Source: CAVQCX01 sp963775335 (GTDB lineage Bacteria > Pseudomonadota > Gammaproteobacteria > Chromatiales > Chromatiaceae). Taken from it: 64,000 nt of DNA. The notes under the pieces were generated by a model that did not search any database, was not told the origin of the DNA, and was given only the letters and a program-made list of their open reading frames with translations. The DNA lies in contig CAVZIJ010000002.1 of assembly GCA_963775335.1 (NCBI GenBank), positions 806,001 through 870,000 of the forward strand, read 5' to 3'. The translations under genes and the position numbers were made by a program. This document shows positions 8,349-16,171 of this stretch, one piece after another (the stretch's first letter is position 1; each line of letters begins with the position of its first letter).

Positions 8349-8435
8349 CCCTGCAGCCTCAGGTACGCCGACCGGCAGCGCACCGAGCGCGACAAGGGCA
8401 TCGACATCCATGGCTCCCTTGCTCCGATCTTCCCG

Positions 8436-9527
8436 ATGACCGACTGCATCGTCATCGGCGGCGGCATCATCGGCATGCTCAGCGCCCGCGAGCTGCGCGA
8501 AGCGGGGATGGACGTCTGCCTCCTCGAGCGCGGTGAGACCGGCCGGGAGTCGTCCTGGGCGGGCGGCGGCATCCTCTCGCCCCTGTACCCCTGGCGTTAC
8601 CCCGAGGCGGTCACGCGGCTCGCCGCCTGGAGCCAGGCGCATTACCGCGCCCTGGCCGAGGAGCTGGCGCGGGACACCGGCCTTGACCCCCAGTGGGTCC
8701 AGAACGGGCTCCTGATCCTCGATACCGAAGAGCTCGCGCAGGCGCGGGACTGGGCCGAGCGACACGGCGTGCGCCTGGACTGCGTCGGGCGGGAGCGCAT
8801 CGCCGAGCTGGAGCCCGCCCTGGCCGACCCGCCCGAGCAGGCCATCTGGCTTCCGGACGTCGCCCAGGTGCGAAACCCGCGCCTGGCGGCAGCGCTGCGC
8901 CTGGACCTCGAGCGCCGGGGAGTGGACATCCGGGAGCGCGTGGAGGTGCACCGGATACTCGCCGAGGGCGGCCGCGTAACCGGGGTGGAGACCGATCGGG
9001 GCCTGCTGGAGGCTCCCCGGGTCGTCGCCTGTGCCGGTGCCTGGACGGCGGAGCTCCTGCGGGAGCTGGGCACCCAGCTCCGGGTCCAGCCGGTGCGCGG
9101 CCAGATGATCCTGTACGACGCCGAGCCCGGCCTGGTGCGCCGGATCGTGCTCGGCCAGGGGCGCTACCTCATCCCGCGCCTGGACGGCCGGATACTGATG
9201 GGCAGCACCGTGGAGTACGCCGGATTTCAGAAGGAGACCACGGATGCCGCTCTGGCGGAGCTGTCCGCCGTCTCGCGGCGGCTGTGTCCGGCGCTCAAGG
9301 ACTATCCGATCCGCCGCCAGTGGGCAGGTCTGCGTCCGAGCTCGCCCCAGGGCATCCCGTTTATAGGTCCCTTCCCCGGCCTGGAGGGCTTGTACGTCAA
9401 CGCCGGTCATTTCCGCAACGGGGTCGTGCTTGCCCCAGGGTCCGCCCGCCTGCTCGCCGACCTGGTCCTGGGACGCCCAACGATCGTCAGGCCGGAGCCT
9501 TACGGCCTGAGTGCGCCACGCGAGTGA
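8436..9527 (+). CDS. thiO: Glycine oxidase ThiO (FAD-dependent)
   Basis: ThiO oxidises glycine to iminoglycine for the thiazole half of thiamine, or acts as a related FAD-dependent D-amino-acid/glycine oxidase. The 363-residue DAO-fold protein starts with a dinucleotide-binding motif (VIGGGIIGM, residues 6-14), then ELREAGMDVCLLE ending the beta-2 strand with Glu. It has SSWAGGGILSPLYPWRYP, PVRGQMI and a C-terminal HFRNGVVLAPGSARLLADL typical of ThiO. The link to pilins and ispH mirrors the Pseudomonas arrangement. No thiG or thiS is nearby, so the thiamine role rests on family membership. Confidence 0.9.
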   Translation: MTDCIVIGGGIIGMLSARELREAGMDVCLLERGETGRESSWAGGGILSPLYPWRYPEAVTRLAAWSQAHYRALAEELARDTGLDPQWVQNGLLILDTEELAQARDWAERHGVRLDCVGRERIAELEPALADPPEQAIWLPDVAQVRNPRLAAALRLDLERRGVDIRERVEVHRILAEGGRVTGVETDRGLLEAPRVVACAGAWTAELLRELGTQLRVQPVRGQMILYDAEPGLVRRIVLGQGRYLIPRLDGRILMGSTVEYAGFQKETTDAALAELSAVSRRLCPALKDYPIRRQWAGLRPSSPQGIPFIGPFPGLEGLYVNAGHFRNGVVLAPGSARLLADLVLGRPTIVRPEPYGLSAPRE

Positions 9528-9548
9528 GCCGCGGAGGCTGACCGTCGC

Positions 9549-9577
9549 TTGTCTGTCCATCGGGGCTTGCTTATACT
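9549..9577 (+). promoter_or_regulatory. Sigma-70 promoter of the tRNA-Thr locus
   Basis: TTGTCT at 9549-9554 and TATACT at 9572-9577 are separated by exactly 17 bp, with a GC/C-rich discriminator following, as usual for stable-RNA promoters. Transcription would start near 9584 and run through the duplicated 5' segment into the tRNA. Confidence 0.7.
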
Positions 9578-9610
9578 CGCCCCCTTTCCGATGGCCCCCT
9601 AGACACACCA

Positions 9611-9758
9611 GCCACCGTAGCTCAGTTGGGTGAGCCGAGACCCTTTGTCCAGCGGACAAAGGAAGCTCGGCGAACGACCGGCCAGGACGGCCGGGCTGGG
9701 GGTCAACTGAAGTCTCGGAGTTGCGCCAGGGATGGCAGGTCCATACTACACACACCGC
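9611..9758 (+). repeat. Duplicated tRNA-Thr 5' end followed by hairpin-rich spacer
   Basis: GCCACCGTAGCTCAGTTGG at 9611-9629 is identical to the first 19 nt of the tRNA-Thr gene at 9759-9777, and the 8-9 bases before each copy are also similar (acacacc). The rest of the tRNA is absent from the first copy. The unit instead contains a perfect 9-bp stem, CCTTTGTCC/GGACAAAGG (9642-9650 and 9654-9662, 3-nt loop). This is nested in GCCGAG/CTCGGC (9634-9639, 9666-9671). A second stem is CCGGCC/GGCCGG (9678-9683, 9689-9694). It lies between the promoter and the tRNA and would be part of the 5' leader. Confidence 0.7.
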
Positions 9759-9834
9759 GCCACCGTAGCTCAGTTGGTAGAGCAGCCGATTCGTAATCGG
9801 CAGGTCAGGAGTTCAAGTCTCCTCGGTGGCTCCA
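9759..9834 (+). tRNA. tRNA-Thr(CGT)
   Basis: A complete 76-nt cloverleaf. The acceptor stem GCCACCG pairs with CGGTGGC. The D-arm is GCTCAGTTGGTAGAGC, the anticodon arm GCCGATTCGTAATCGGC carries anticodon CGT, and the T-arm contains GTTCAAGTC. The discriminator T and an encoded CCA follow. CGT reads the ACG threonine codon. A sigma-70-like promoter lies at 9549-9577, with a duplicated 5' segment between. Confidence 0.97.
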
Positions 9835-9858
9835 TCTCTTCTCTCCGGGCAAAGCGCC

Positions 9859-10722
9859 ATGACCCGGCTATTCGTCAACCGGCTCACCATCATCGACTTC
9901 TCGTACCTGGACCCGGAGCGCGGGCTTCTGGGCGAGAGCTGGCTGGTGGACCTGGAGCTGGAGGGCTCGCTGGATCGCCAAGGCATGGTGGTGGATTTCG
10001 GACGCGTCAAGCGTGAGGTCAAGCGCACGATCGACGAGCACTTCGACCACAAGCTGCTGGTCCCCGGCCGCTACCCGGGCACACGGACCGAGGACATCCC
10101 GGGCGGGCGGCGGCTGCGCTTTCGCGACCACCAGGGCCATGAGATCCTGCACTGCTCGCCGCCTTCGGCGGTGCGCACGATCGACGCCGACGCAATCACC
10201 CCGCAGGCCCTGGAGCGCGCGATTACCGCAGCGCTGACTCCCGGTCTTCCCGAGAACGTCGATGCCCTGAGCGTACGCGTCTATCCGGAGCCGATCGACA
10301 GCGTCTTCTATCAGTACAGCCACGGCCTGCCGCAGCACGAAGGGAACTGCCAGCGTATCGCCCACGGCCACCGCTCCCGGCTGGAAATCCACCAGGATGG
10401 CAGGCGCAGCCCGGCCCTGGAGGTCGAGTGGGCCGAGCGCTGGCGCAACGTCTACATCGCCACCCGCAGCCACGTCCGAGGCGAGCTTACCCGTCAGGGC
10501 ATCCGCTATTTCCGATTTGCCTACGAGGGCGGCCAGGGTCGCTTCGAGCTGGAGCTTCCGCAGGAGCGCTGCTATCTCATCGAAGGTGAATCGACGGTCG
10601 AGAATATCGCCCGGCATCTGGCCGAGCGCCTGGCCACCGACCACCCCGGGCACCGCTACCTGGTCAGGGCATTCGAGGGGGTCGACAAGGGGTCGGTGGC
10701 CAAGAGCGGCGTGCCAGCCTGA
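9859..10722 (+). CDS. QueD/6-pyruvoyl-tetrahydropterin synthase family, two-domain
   Basis: The 287-residue protein contains two tunnelling-fold (PTPS/QueD) repeats, about residues 1-120 and 125-275. Usual QueD is about 120-140 residues, so this is a fused or duplicated form. The second half carries the metal and catalytic signature H160-EGNC-QRIAHGH (His160, Cys164, His171, His173). The first half has the EHFDHKLLV motif but lacks the HGH pair, so it is probably structural. Family members make 6-carboxy-tetrahydropterin for queuosine or tetrahydropterins. The exact substrate cannot be decided. The ATG at 9859 lies 24 bp after the tRNA, and no queC/queE is nearby. Confidence 0.8.
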   Translation: MTRLFVNRLTIIDFSYLDPERGLLGESWLVDLELEGSLDRQGMVVDFGRVKREVKRTIDEHFDHKLLVPGRYPGTRTEDIPGGRRLRFRDHQGHEILHCSPPSAVRTIDADAITPQALERAITAALTPGLPENVDALSVRVYPEPIDSVFYQYSHGLPQHEGNCQRIAHGHRSRLEIHQDGRRSPALEVEWAERWRNVYIATRSHVRGELTRQGIRYFRFAYEGGQGRFELELPQERCYLIEGESTVENIARHLAERLATDHPGHRYLVRAFEGVDKGSVAKSGVPA

Positions 10723-10728
10723 GGGCTG

Positions 10729-10755
10729 GATCGCGAGCTGGAGCTCGCTCCTACG
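10729..10755. repeat. REP-like palindrome, copy 1
   Basis: GATCGCGAGCTGGAGCTCGC followed by TCCTACG. It has the same architecture as the units at 36569-36595, 36618-36643 and 51124-51150: GATCGCGA, a 12-bp palindromic core, then TCGCTCCTAC. Read on the minus strand it begins TAGGAGCGAGC, and those first three bases are the stop codon of pyrC. Confidence 0.85.
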
Positions 10756-12088
10756 GGCGGTCGAATTCGAGGCGGCGTCCGCGGACCGCTTGGTCGATGG
10801 TGCCGCGGTCGTAGACCTTTCGGCCGTTGACGAAAGTGGTGAGCACCCGCGAGCTGAGCCAACGCCCTTCCAGGGGCGACCAGCCGCACTTGTAGAGCAC
10901 GTCTTCGTTACGCACCTCGTAATGCGCATGCAGGTCGACCAGGACCAGATCCGCCCAGTAGCCCTCGCGCAGGAACCCCCGTCGGGCGATGCCGAACAGG
11001 CGGGCCGGGGCGTGGGTCAGCTTGTCCACCAGCAGGTCCAAGGGCACCAGCCCTGCGTGGTAGAGCTCCAGCGCCATGGGCAGCGCGTGCTGCACCAGCG
11101 GGAGCCCCGAAGGGGCCCTGAAGTAGGTCTCGGCCTTCTCCTCCCGGGTGTGGGGGGCATGGTCGGTGCCGATCAGATCGATGCGCCCGTCCACCAGGGC
11201 GGCCCTCAGCGCGTCGCGGTCGGCGCGGGTCTTGATCGCGGGGTTGCACTTGATCCAGGACCCCTTCGTTTCGTAATCGCGCTCGTCGAAGCACAGGTGA
11301 TGGACGCAGGCCTCGGCGGTGATGCGCTTGTCCGGGGCGGAGCCGCTCTGGAACAGCGCCAGCTCCCGCGCGGTGGTGAGATGCAGCACGTGCAGGCGGG
11401 CCCCGTGGATTCGGGCGAGGTCCACCGCCAGGCTGGAGGAGCGAAAGCAGGCGTCCTCGCTGCGGATCTGGGGGTGAAACCGCATCGGCACGTCCTCGCC
11501 GTAGCGCCGGCGGAATATCTCCTCGTTGCGCAGGATCGTGGGGGTGTGCTCGCAGTGGGTGGCGATCAGCACCGGGGCGTCGCGAAACAGCTTCTCCAGC
11601 ACGGCGGGATCATCCACCAGCATGTTGCCGGTGGAGGCCCCCATGAAGACCTTGATGCCGCAGCACTGGCGCGGGTCCAGGGAGCGGACGACGTCGAGGT
11701 TGTCGTTGGTCGCGCCCAGATAGAACGAATAGTTGGCGAGCGAGTGCTCCGCACCGAGGCGGTGCTTGTCTTGAAGTGCCTCCAAGGTCACGGTCTGGGG
11801 CCTGGTGTTGGGCATGTCCATGTAGCTGGTGATGCCCCCGGCGACCGCGGCGCGCGACTCCGACTGGATGTCGCCCTTGTAGGTGAGGCCGGGCTCGCGG
11901 AAATGCACCTGATCATCGATCACGCCCGGCATGAGCAGTGCGCCGGCCGCATCGATGACCTCGGCGGCGGCCACCCAGCCGAGATCCGGCGCGATGCGCT
12001 CGATGCGGCCGTCGCGGATCAACAGGTCGCCTTCGCTGCTGTGGCCCTCGTTGACCATGCGGGCGTTGACGATCAGCGTCGTGCTCAT
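10751..12088 (-). CDS. pyrC: Dihydroorotase
   Basis: Dihydroorotase closes carbamoyl-aspartate to dihydroorotate in pyrimidine synthesis. The 445-residue amidohydrolase has the long (type I, Bacillus PyrC-like) form. Metal ligands are visible: the HFREPG motif, the carbamylated Lys in GIKVFMGAST, His in IATHCEHTP and HVLHLTT, and Asp in GTDHAPH. The family signature covers DDQVHFREPGLTYKG. The stop codon TAG is the first three bases of a REP-like palindrome. It is followed in the same direction, 18 bp upstream, by gloB. An allantoinase is the main alternative, but the HFREPGLTYKGD region fits DHOase. Confidence 0.92.
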   Translation of the reverse strand: MSTTLIVNARMVNEGHSSEGDLLIRDGRIERIAPDLGWVAAAEVIDAAGALLMPGVIDDQVHFREPGLTYKGDIQSESRAAVAGGITSYMDMPNTRPQTVTLEALQDKHRLGAEHSLANYSFYLGATNDNLDVVRSLDPRQCCGIKVFMGASTGNMLVDDPAVLEKLFRDAPVLIATHCEHTPTILRNEEIFRRRYGEDVPMRFHPQIRSEDACFRSSSLAVDLARIHGARLHVLHLTTARELALFQSGSAPDKRITAEACVHHLCFDERDYETKGSWIKCNPAIKTRADRDALRAALVDGRIDLIGTDHAPHTREEKAETYFRAPSGLPLVQHALPMALELYHAGLVPLDLLVDKLTHAPARLFGIARRGFLREGYWADLVLVDLHAHYEVRNEDVLYKCGWSPLEGRWLSSRVLTTFVNGRKVYDRGTIDQAVRGRRLEFDRP

Positions 12089-12106
12089 GGCTGTGCCTCG
12101 CGCGCG

Positions 12107-12895
12107 TCAGTCATAGTCCCGGTCCTTCCAGCCCCGCACCACCGCAAAGGTGTCCGCATCGTCCCTCAACGGGCGGCCCGCGTAGGCCTCGGCGGCCTGG
12201 CGGACCTCCGCTCGCCCGACCCTCAGGAACGGGTTGGTCGCCAGCTCCAGGGCGAGCGTCGAGGGGACCGTGGGGCGGCCGGCGGCACGCAGCGCCCGGT
12301 CGTCGCGACGGCGCTGGGCCAGGGCGGGGTTGTCCGGCTCCACCCACTGGGCGAACCCGAGATTGGCCAGGGTGTACTCGTGGGCACAGTAGACGAGCGT
12401 CTCCGGCGGCAGCTGGGCGATGCGCGCCAGGGAGTCGGCAAGCTGGGCGGCGGTGCCGTCGAAGACCCGCCCGCACCCGGCCGCGAACAGGGTGTCGCCG
12501 CAGAACAGCACCCCCTCGCCCCAATAGGCAATGTGGCCGCGGGTGTGCCCCGGCACGTCCAGGACCCGGAAGCTCGCTTCTATACCCGGGATCTGCACCC
12601 GGTCGCCCTCGCGCAGGCGAAGGGTCAGGGTCGCGATCTCCTCGCCAGCGGGGCCCCAGACCGGCACCTGGGGAAAGGCCGCCTTGAGCCCGCGCACGCC
12701 GCCGGTGTGGTCGCCGTGGCGGTGCGTGATCAGGATCCCCGAGAGCTCCAGCCCCTCGCGGGCCAGAGTCTCCAGCACCGGCTCCTCGTCCCCCGGGTCC
12801 ACGACCGCCGCGGCCGCACCATCGGGGTTGCGCAAGAGCCAGATGTAGTTGTCGTCGAAGGCTGGGATCGGGGTGATTTCCAGGGGGCGGACCAT
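12107..12895 (-). CDS. gloB: Hydroxyacylglutathione hydrolase (glyoxalase II)
   Basis: Glyoxalase II hydrolyses S-lactoylglutathione to lactate and glutathione. The metallo-beta-lactamase signature THRHGDHTGG holds the zinc ligands, where most GloB have THHHxDH. Further ligands are in DVPGHTRGH, FCGDTLFAAGCGRVF and YCAHEYT. The C-terminal NPFLR glutathione-binding motif is present. Homologues begin close to ITPIPAFDDNYIWLL, so I place the start at ATG 12895 (262 residues). ATG 12934 would add 13 residues and overlap hisI by 20 bp. It is likely co-transcribed with hisI and pyrC. Confidence 0.93.
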   Translation of the reverse strand: MVRPLEITPIPAFDDNYIWLLRNPDGAAAAVVDPGDEEPVLETLAREGLELSGILITHRHGDHTGGVRGLKAAFPQVPVWGPAGEEIATLTLRLREGDRVQIPGIEASFRVLDVPGHTRGHIAYWGEGVLFCGDTLFAAGCGRVFDGTAAQLADSLARIAQLPPETLVYCAHEYTLANLGFAQWVEPDNPALAQRRRDDRALRAAGRPTVPSTLALELATNPFLRVGRAEVRQAAEAYAGRPLRDDADTFAVVRGWKDRDYD

Positions 12896-12914
12896 GGCTG
12901 CGTCGGCGTCCGGG

Positions 12915-13346
12915 CTAGGAGCGATAGAGCTCATCGGGGTCGATCAGCGGATCGCTGATCACCTCCAGGCGATCGCCCCGCACCGCGTTGTAGAAGCAGC
13001 TGCGCCGCCCGGTGTGGCAGGCGGGACCCGTCTGATCCACCAGCAGCAGCAGGGCGTCGCCGTCGCAGTCCAGGCGCAGCTCGTGCAGGCGCTGCACCTG
13101 GCCCGAGGTCTCGCCCTTGCGCCAGAGCCGGCCCCGCGAGCGGGACCAGTAGCAAACCCGCCCGGTCGCGAGCGTCTCCTCGAGGGACTCGCGGCTCATC
13201 CAGGCCAGCATGAGCACCTCGGCGCTGTCGTACTGCTGGGCCACCGCCGGAAGCAGCCCCTGCTCGTTGAACGGCAGGGCCTCGATCGCCTCGTTCCAGG
13301 GCAGCGACTGCCCCGCTGCAAAATGTTCGGTGTCCTTCAATCTCAT
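12915..13346 (-). CDS. hisI: Phosphoribosyl-AMP cyclohydrolase
   Basis: HisI opens the purine ring of PR-AMP, step 3 of histidine synthesis, as a zinc/magnesium homodimer. The 143-residue product has the Mg-binding LDCDGDALL triad and the zinc cysteines in ACHTGRRSCFYN. It lacks a fused HisE domain; hisE is a separate gene 6.6 kb away in the main his operon. The start at ATG 13346 gives MRLKDTEHF, with GCGAC as only a weak SD. The hisI split away from hisBHAFE is unusual for enterics but is known elsewhere. Confidence 0.93.
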   Translation of the reverse strand: MRLKDTEHFAAGQSLPWNEAIEALPFNEQGLLPAVAQQYDSAEVLMLAWMSRESLEETLATGRVCYWSRSRGRLWRKGETSGQVQRLHELRLDCDGDALLLLVDQTGPACHTGRRSCFYNAVRGDRLEVISDPLIDPDELYRS

Positions 13347-13660
13347 CGTCGCCTCCGGCCCGCGCGAGCACCGGGGCGGCGCCGGGGCGGGCTTGTCGGA
13401 TGATAGCATCGACGCGCACCCCGCCATCGGTGCGGTCGCTGTACATCGGCCCGGGCACCGGGGGACAATGAGAGACCCTCGGGCGGAGATCCGACGTTCC
13501 ACGATCCGATGCACGTCTTTCGAATCAGCTTTCTGAGCCAGGGCCGGGTTTACGAGCGACACGCCGGATACAGGATCGGACCGCTGAGCTGAGCGCTGTG
13601 CCCGCGGCAAGGCATTGCCCAAGGCCGGCTGAGAAGCGCGATCCGTATCATGGAGCCGGC
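13347..13660. other. Divergent intergenic region between hisI and PDC-sensor gene
   Basis: A 314-bp spacer between leftward hisI and a rightward gene. It must hold promoters for both, but I cannot point to convincing -35/-10 pairs. It contains a 27-codon open fragment at 13509-13592 described separately. No hairpin with a T-run is seen. Confidence 0.4.
13509..13592 (+). pseudogene. Possible DUF1820-like N-terminal fragment
   Basis: A 27-residue frame, MHVFRISFLSQGRVYERHAG..., resembles the N-terminus of DUF1820 proteins (YRVSFLNQGKVYELYAR-like). DUF1820 proteins are about 100 residues; here the frame stops early and I find no continuation in other frames. It is either a truncated remnant or a coincidence. 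Confidence 0.3.
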
Positions 13661-14629
13661 ATGACGAAAGCCCCTCAGCCTCAGCCCTCTACGTCCTTGC
13701 GGGAGAGCATCGCCCGCCAACGCGCCTCGCTGCTGAACATGCTGGTCGACCCGCTCGGGCGGATCGCCCGCCGTTGCGCCCGGGTCTGGCCCGAGAAGGG
13801 GGCGCTCGACCGCGTGCTCCTGGAGGGACTGCGCGAGATCCCTTACTGCAAATTTCTCTATGCGATGGACCTGGCGGCGCGCCAGATCAGCGCCAACGCG
13901 TCGGCCGAAGGACCGATCGATGCGGACCTCGGTCGCGACCGCGCGGCGCGCCCGTACATGACTGAAGACCGCCCCAGCAAGGGCCTGCGTCTGTCCGAGG
14001 CGTACATCAGCCTGCGCGCCAGCCGCCCCTCCGTCACGGCGGTCCAAACCGTGCGGCGGGACGAGATCCTCGTCGGTTTCCTGGGCGCCGACTTCGACCT
14101 GCGCGACCTGCCGCTCACCCGCGAGCTCTACCAAGAGCCGGGTCAATGGAAACAGCTGCGGGGCGACCCGGCCATCCGCAGCACGCTGTTCCAGCAGCGC
14201 CGCTTCGAGAGCCTGATGGATCGCCACATCGACGAGGTCATCCCGGTCCTCGATGAGCTGATCACCCAGCACGGGGTCTTCCACAGCAAGATCCACTTCT
14301 CAAGCAGCCGGGCCACCCTCTGGCTGATGGACGACCCGTACCGCTTCCGCCTGCTGGGGCTCGAGGAGCTCATCGACCCGGACACCTGCCTGGCCTATCC
14401 GCACCGCCCCTACCCCGCGGACGCCACGATTCCGGCGCAGCAGATCCGGGCGATCCTGGACACCTTCCGACACCTGCGTTTTGCCGACGAGACCATCTAT
14501 CTGCGCTCCGGCTCCCTCAACATCTTCAACGGCATCGTAGGACTCAACTTCTCTTGCGACGGATCGCACTACATCCCGTTCCACGACTTCCTCGCGAGAG
14601 ACTCGGCCTTCTGGGAAGGCATCGGCTGA
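13661..14629 (+). CDS. PDC sensor (Cache-like) domain protein, no output domain
   Basis: A 322-residue soluble protein. Residues about 35-175 (EIPYCKFLYAMDLAARQISAN, ARPYM, LRLSEAYISLRASRPSVTAVQ, EILVGFLGADFDLRDLP) look like a PDC/Cache ligand-sensing fold. The second half (about 180-315) ends with RSGSLNIFNGIVGLNFSCDGSHYIPFHDFL and is unrecognised. There is no transmembrane segment, kinase, GGDEF or methyl-accepting domain, so it may signal by protein contact. GGAG 7 nt before ATG 13661 supports the start. It heads a rightward run of small genes of unknown function. Confidence 0.6.
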   Translation: MTKAPQPQPSTSLRESIARQRASLLNMLVDPLGRIARRCARVWPEKGALDRVLLEGLREIPYCKFLYAMDLAARQISANASAEGPIDADLGRDRAARPYMTEDRPSKGLRLSEAYISLRASRPSVTAVQTVRRDEILVGFLGADFDLRDLPLTRELYQEPGQWKQLRGDPAIRSTLFQQRRFESLMDRHIDEVIPVLDELITQHGVFHSKIHFSSSRATLWLMDDPYRFRLLGLEELIDPDTCLAYPHRPYPADATIPAQQIRAILDTFRHLRFADETIYLRSGSLNIFNGIVGLNFSCDGSHYIPFHDFLARDSAFWEGIG

Positions 14630-14743
14630 TATCCGGGGCCACCTGCCCGAGCCCGGGACCGGCAACGGGCAAGTCGCCCGGGAAAGGATTATCCTAAGGA
14701 TTATGCTTTGCGGGGTTAGGGAGCCGAAAGGGAGTGACAAACG

Positions 14744-15187
14744 GTGGGCAAACTGATCACCCGACTGTTGGTGTTGATCGCGATCCTGTTGGCCGCGGCC
14801 ATGTACCAGTTCAACCAGGTTTCCAAGGTCCAGGACCCCGAGCTGATCCGCCGGGCCCAGCAGGCGCTAAACGATGATCTCCACTCCAAGACCCTCGGGG
14901 AGATCTCCGAGTCCCTGCCGGGGGACGGCTCCCTGGAGGTCGTCGCCGACCAGGCCGGCTCCCTGATCACCCAGGACGTGACCGTGACCGCGATTCGCGC
15001 GGCTCGGACCCTGTTGCCATGGAGGCAATCCGCAACGGTGGTGCTGCAGCTGGACTTCGTGCTCGAGGAGAACGGAGCCAAGGTCCTGGTCGGGCAACGT
15101 TACCTGCGCTTTGCGCCGACGATCGATCACGGCTGGCGCTACCTGGGTGAGACCAACTTCAAAGGCTTCTACACGAACCTACTCTGA
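14744..15187 (+). CDS. Hypothetical membrane-anchored protein
   Basis: A 147-residue protein with one N-terminal membrane helix (about residues 5-21, ITRLLVLIAILLAAAMY) and a roughly 120-residue domain predicted outside the cytoplasm. It starts with GTG at 14744, preceded by GGGAG at a 9-nt spacing. I do not recognise the family. The stop is 12 bp before the next gene, so the two are probably co-transcribed. Polar, alternating strand-like segments (ATVVLQLDFVLEENGAKVLVGQRYLRF) suggest a beta-rich fold. Confidence 0.6.
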   Translation: MGKLITRLLVLIAILLAAAMYQFNQVSKVQDPELIRRAQQALNDDLHSKTLGEISESLPGDGSLEVVADQAGSLITQDVTVTAIRAARTLLPWRQSATVVLQLDFVLEENGAKVLVGQRYLRFAPTIDHGWRYLGETNFKGFYTNLL

Positions 15188-15199
15188 TCCCGTCCTATT

Positions 15200-16078
15200 A
15201 TGACCGGCCTGCAGGATCGGATGGCTCGCCACGGCTTCGAGTCGAACGACGAGTACGATTATCAGGTCCACTGCCTGATGTCCGGTCCATTCCAAGGGGT
15301 CCGGGCCCTCAATGTCGAAGGAGACTGCGGACGCCGCAAGACCGCCTTCGCGAGCGCGCTGGCACAGGCCCTGGAGTACCCGTATGTCCTTTACCACGAC
15401 TTCACCCAGCAGAGCCCACCCCAGCCGGACATCATCCTGCCTCCCACCAAGGACGAGCTCGGGCGCGAAGAGCCGCCCATCGAGCCCCTCGATCAAGTGA
15501 TCAGCGAGGCCTGCGCGTTCAGCGAGGGCGAAGGAACCATCCTCATACTCGACCAGCTCCAGGCCGCCGATTTTCGCCAGCACATCCGGATCTACCAGCT
15601 CCTCACCCAGGCGCGATGGAGCTTCCGGGATGCGCTCTACTACGCAAACCGACAAAACCTGCTGGTGTTCCTGGTCTCCGAGACACCGCTCTATCACTCT
15701 CTGCAGAAGCACAGCTTTCGCGTCTGGGTAAACCGGGTCTCGTCGCGACAGGTGCCCTATCGGCCGCGGGATGTCGGGCTCGAGGAAAACGCTGCGGGGC
15801 TCCTGGAGCAGTTGGGCCGCTTATTCGAGGGTCTGGGGCTGGCCCCGACGCGCAGCGAATACATCCGCCTCCTGGGCGACATCCAGAGCAGCGTGCGAAC
15901 GGCCGATGCGCTGCGTCACTCCCTCTACGGATGGACCGAAGGAGTGGATCGGCAGCTGCTATATTCGGCGCAGACGCAGCCCGCCATCGACGCGGTGGTC
16001 CAGACGATCCTGCAGTACATAGGCGTGGATGAGGTGGAGCTGGTCGATCACGGCTCAACCGCCCCGATCCCGCCATGA
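15200..16078 (+). CDS. P-loop ATPase-like protein with degenerate Walker A
   Basis: The 292-residue protein has a central AAA/MoxR-like look: a P-loop region EGDCGRRKT (about residues 40-48) and a Walker B-like strand GTILILDQLQA (about 112-122). The normal GxxxxGK[ST] has Arg in place of the second Gly, so nucleotide binding may be altered. A second hydrophobic strand, NLLVFLVSET, could be the sensor-1 strand. I do not recognise a precise family. It sits directly after the membrane-anchored gene, which suggests a functional pair. Confidence 0.55.
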   Translation: MTGLQDRMARHGFESNDEYDYQVHCLMSGPFQGVRALNVEGDCGRRKTAFASALAQALEYPYVLYHDFTQQSPPQPDIILPPTKDELGREEPPIEPLDQVISEACAFSEGEGTILILDQLQAADFRQHIRIYQLLTQARWSFRDALYYANRQNLLVFLVSETPLYHSLQKHSFRVWVNRVSSRQVPYRPRDVGLEENAAGLLEQLGRLFEGLGLAPTRSEYIRLLGDIQSSVRTADALRHSLYGWTEGVDRQLLYSAQTQPAIDAVVQTILQYIGVDEVELVDHGSTAPIPP

Positions 16079-16171
16079 CGGAAGGGGGCCACTCGCGCGG
16101 CCTGAGGCCAGAACTATCCGATGCCTCGAGGCGCCAGATTCCTGCTCTTTCCCCTAAGGAGGTAAAAGACC

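Noticed and set aside
7878..9755. 625-codon minus-strand frame
   Set aside because: Antisense to pilE and thiO, a high-GC shadow frame without recognisable domains.
9611..9834. Prophage or ICE attachment site at tRNA-Thr
   Set aside because: The duplication is of the tRNA 5' end with no integrase nearby; integrating elements normally duplicate the 3' end.
10397..12958. 853-codon plus-strand frame
   Set aside because: Antisense shadow of pyrC and gloB; both real genes show catalytic motifs.
13347..13660. Full-length DUF1820 gene
   Set aside because: Only the first 27 residues match; no continuation in any frame.
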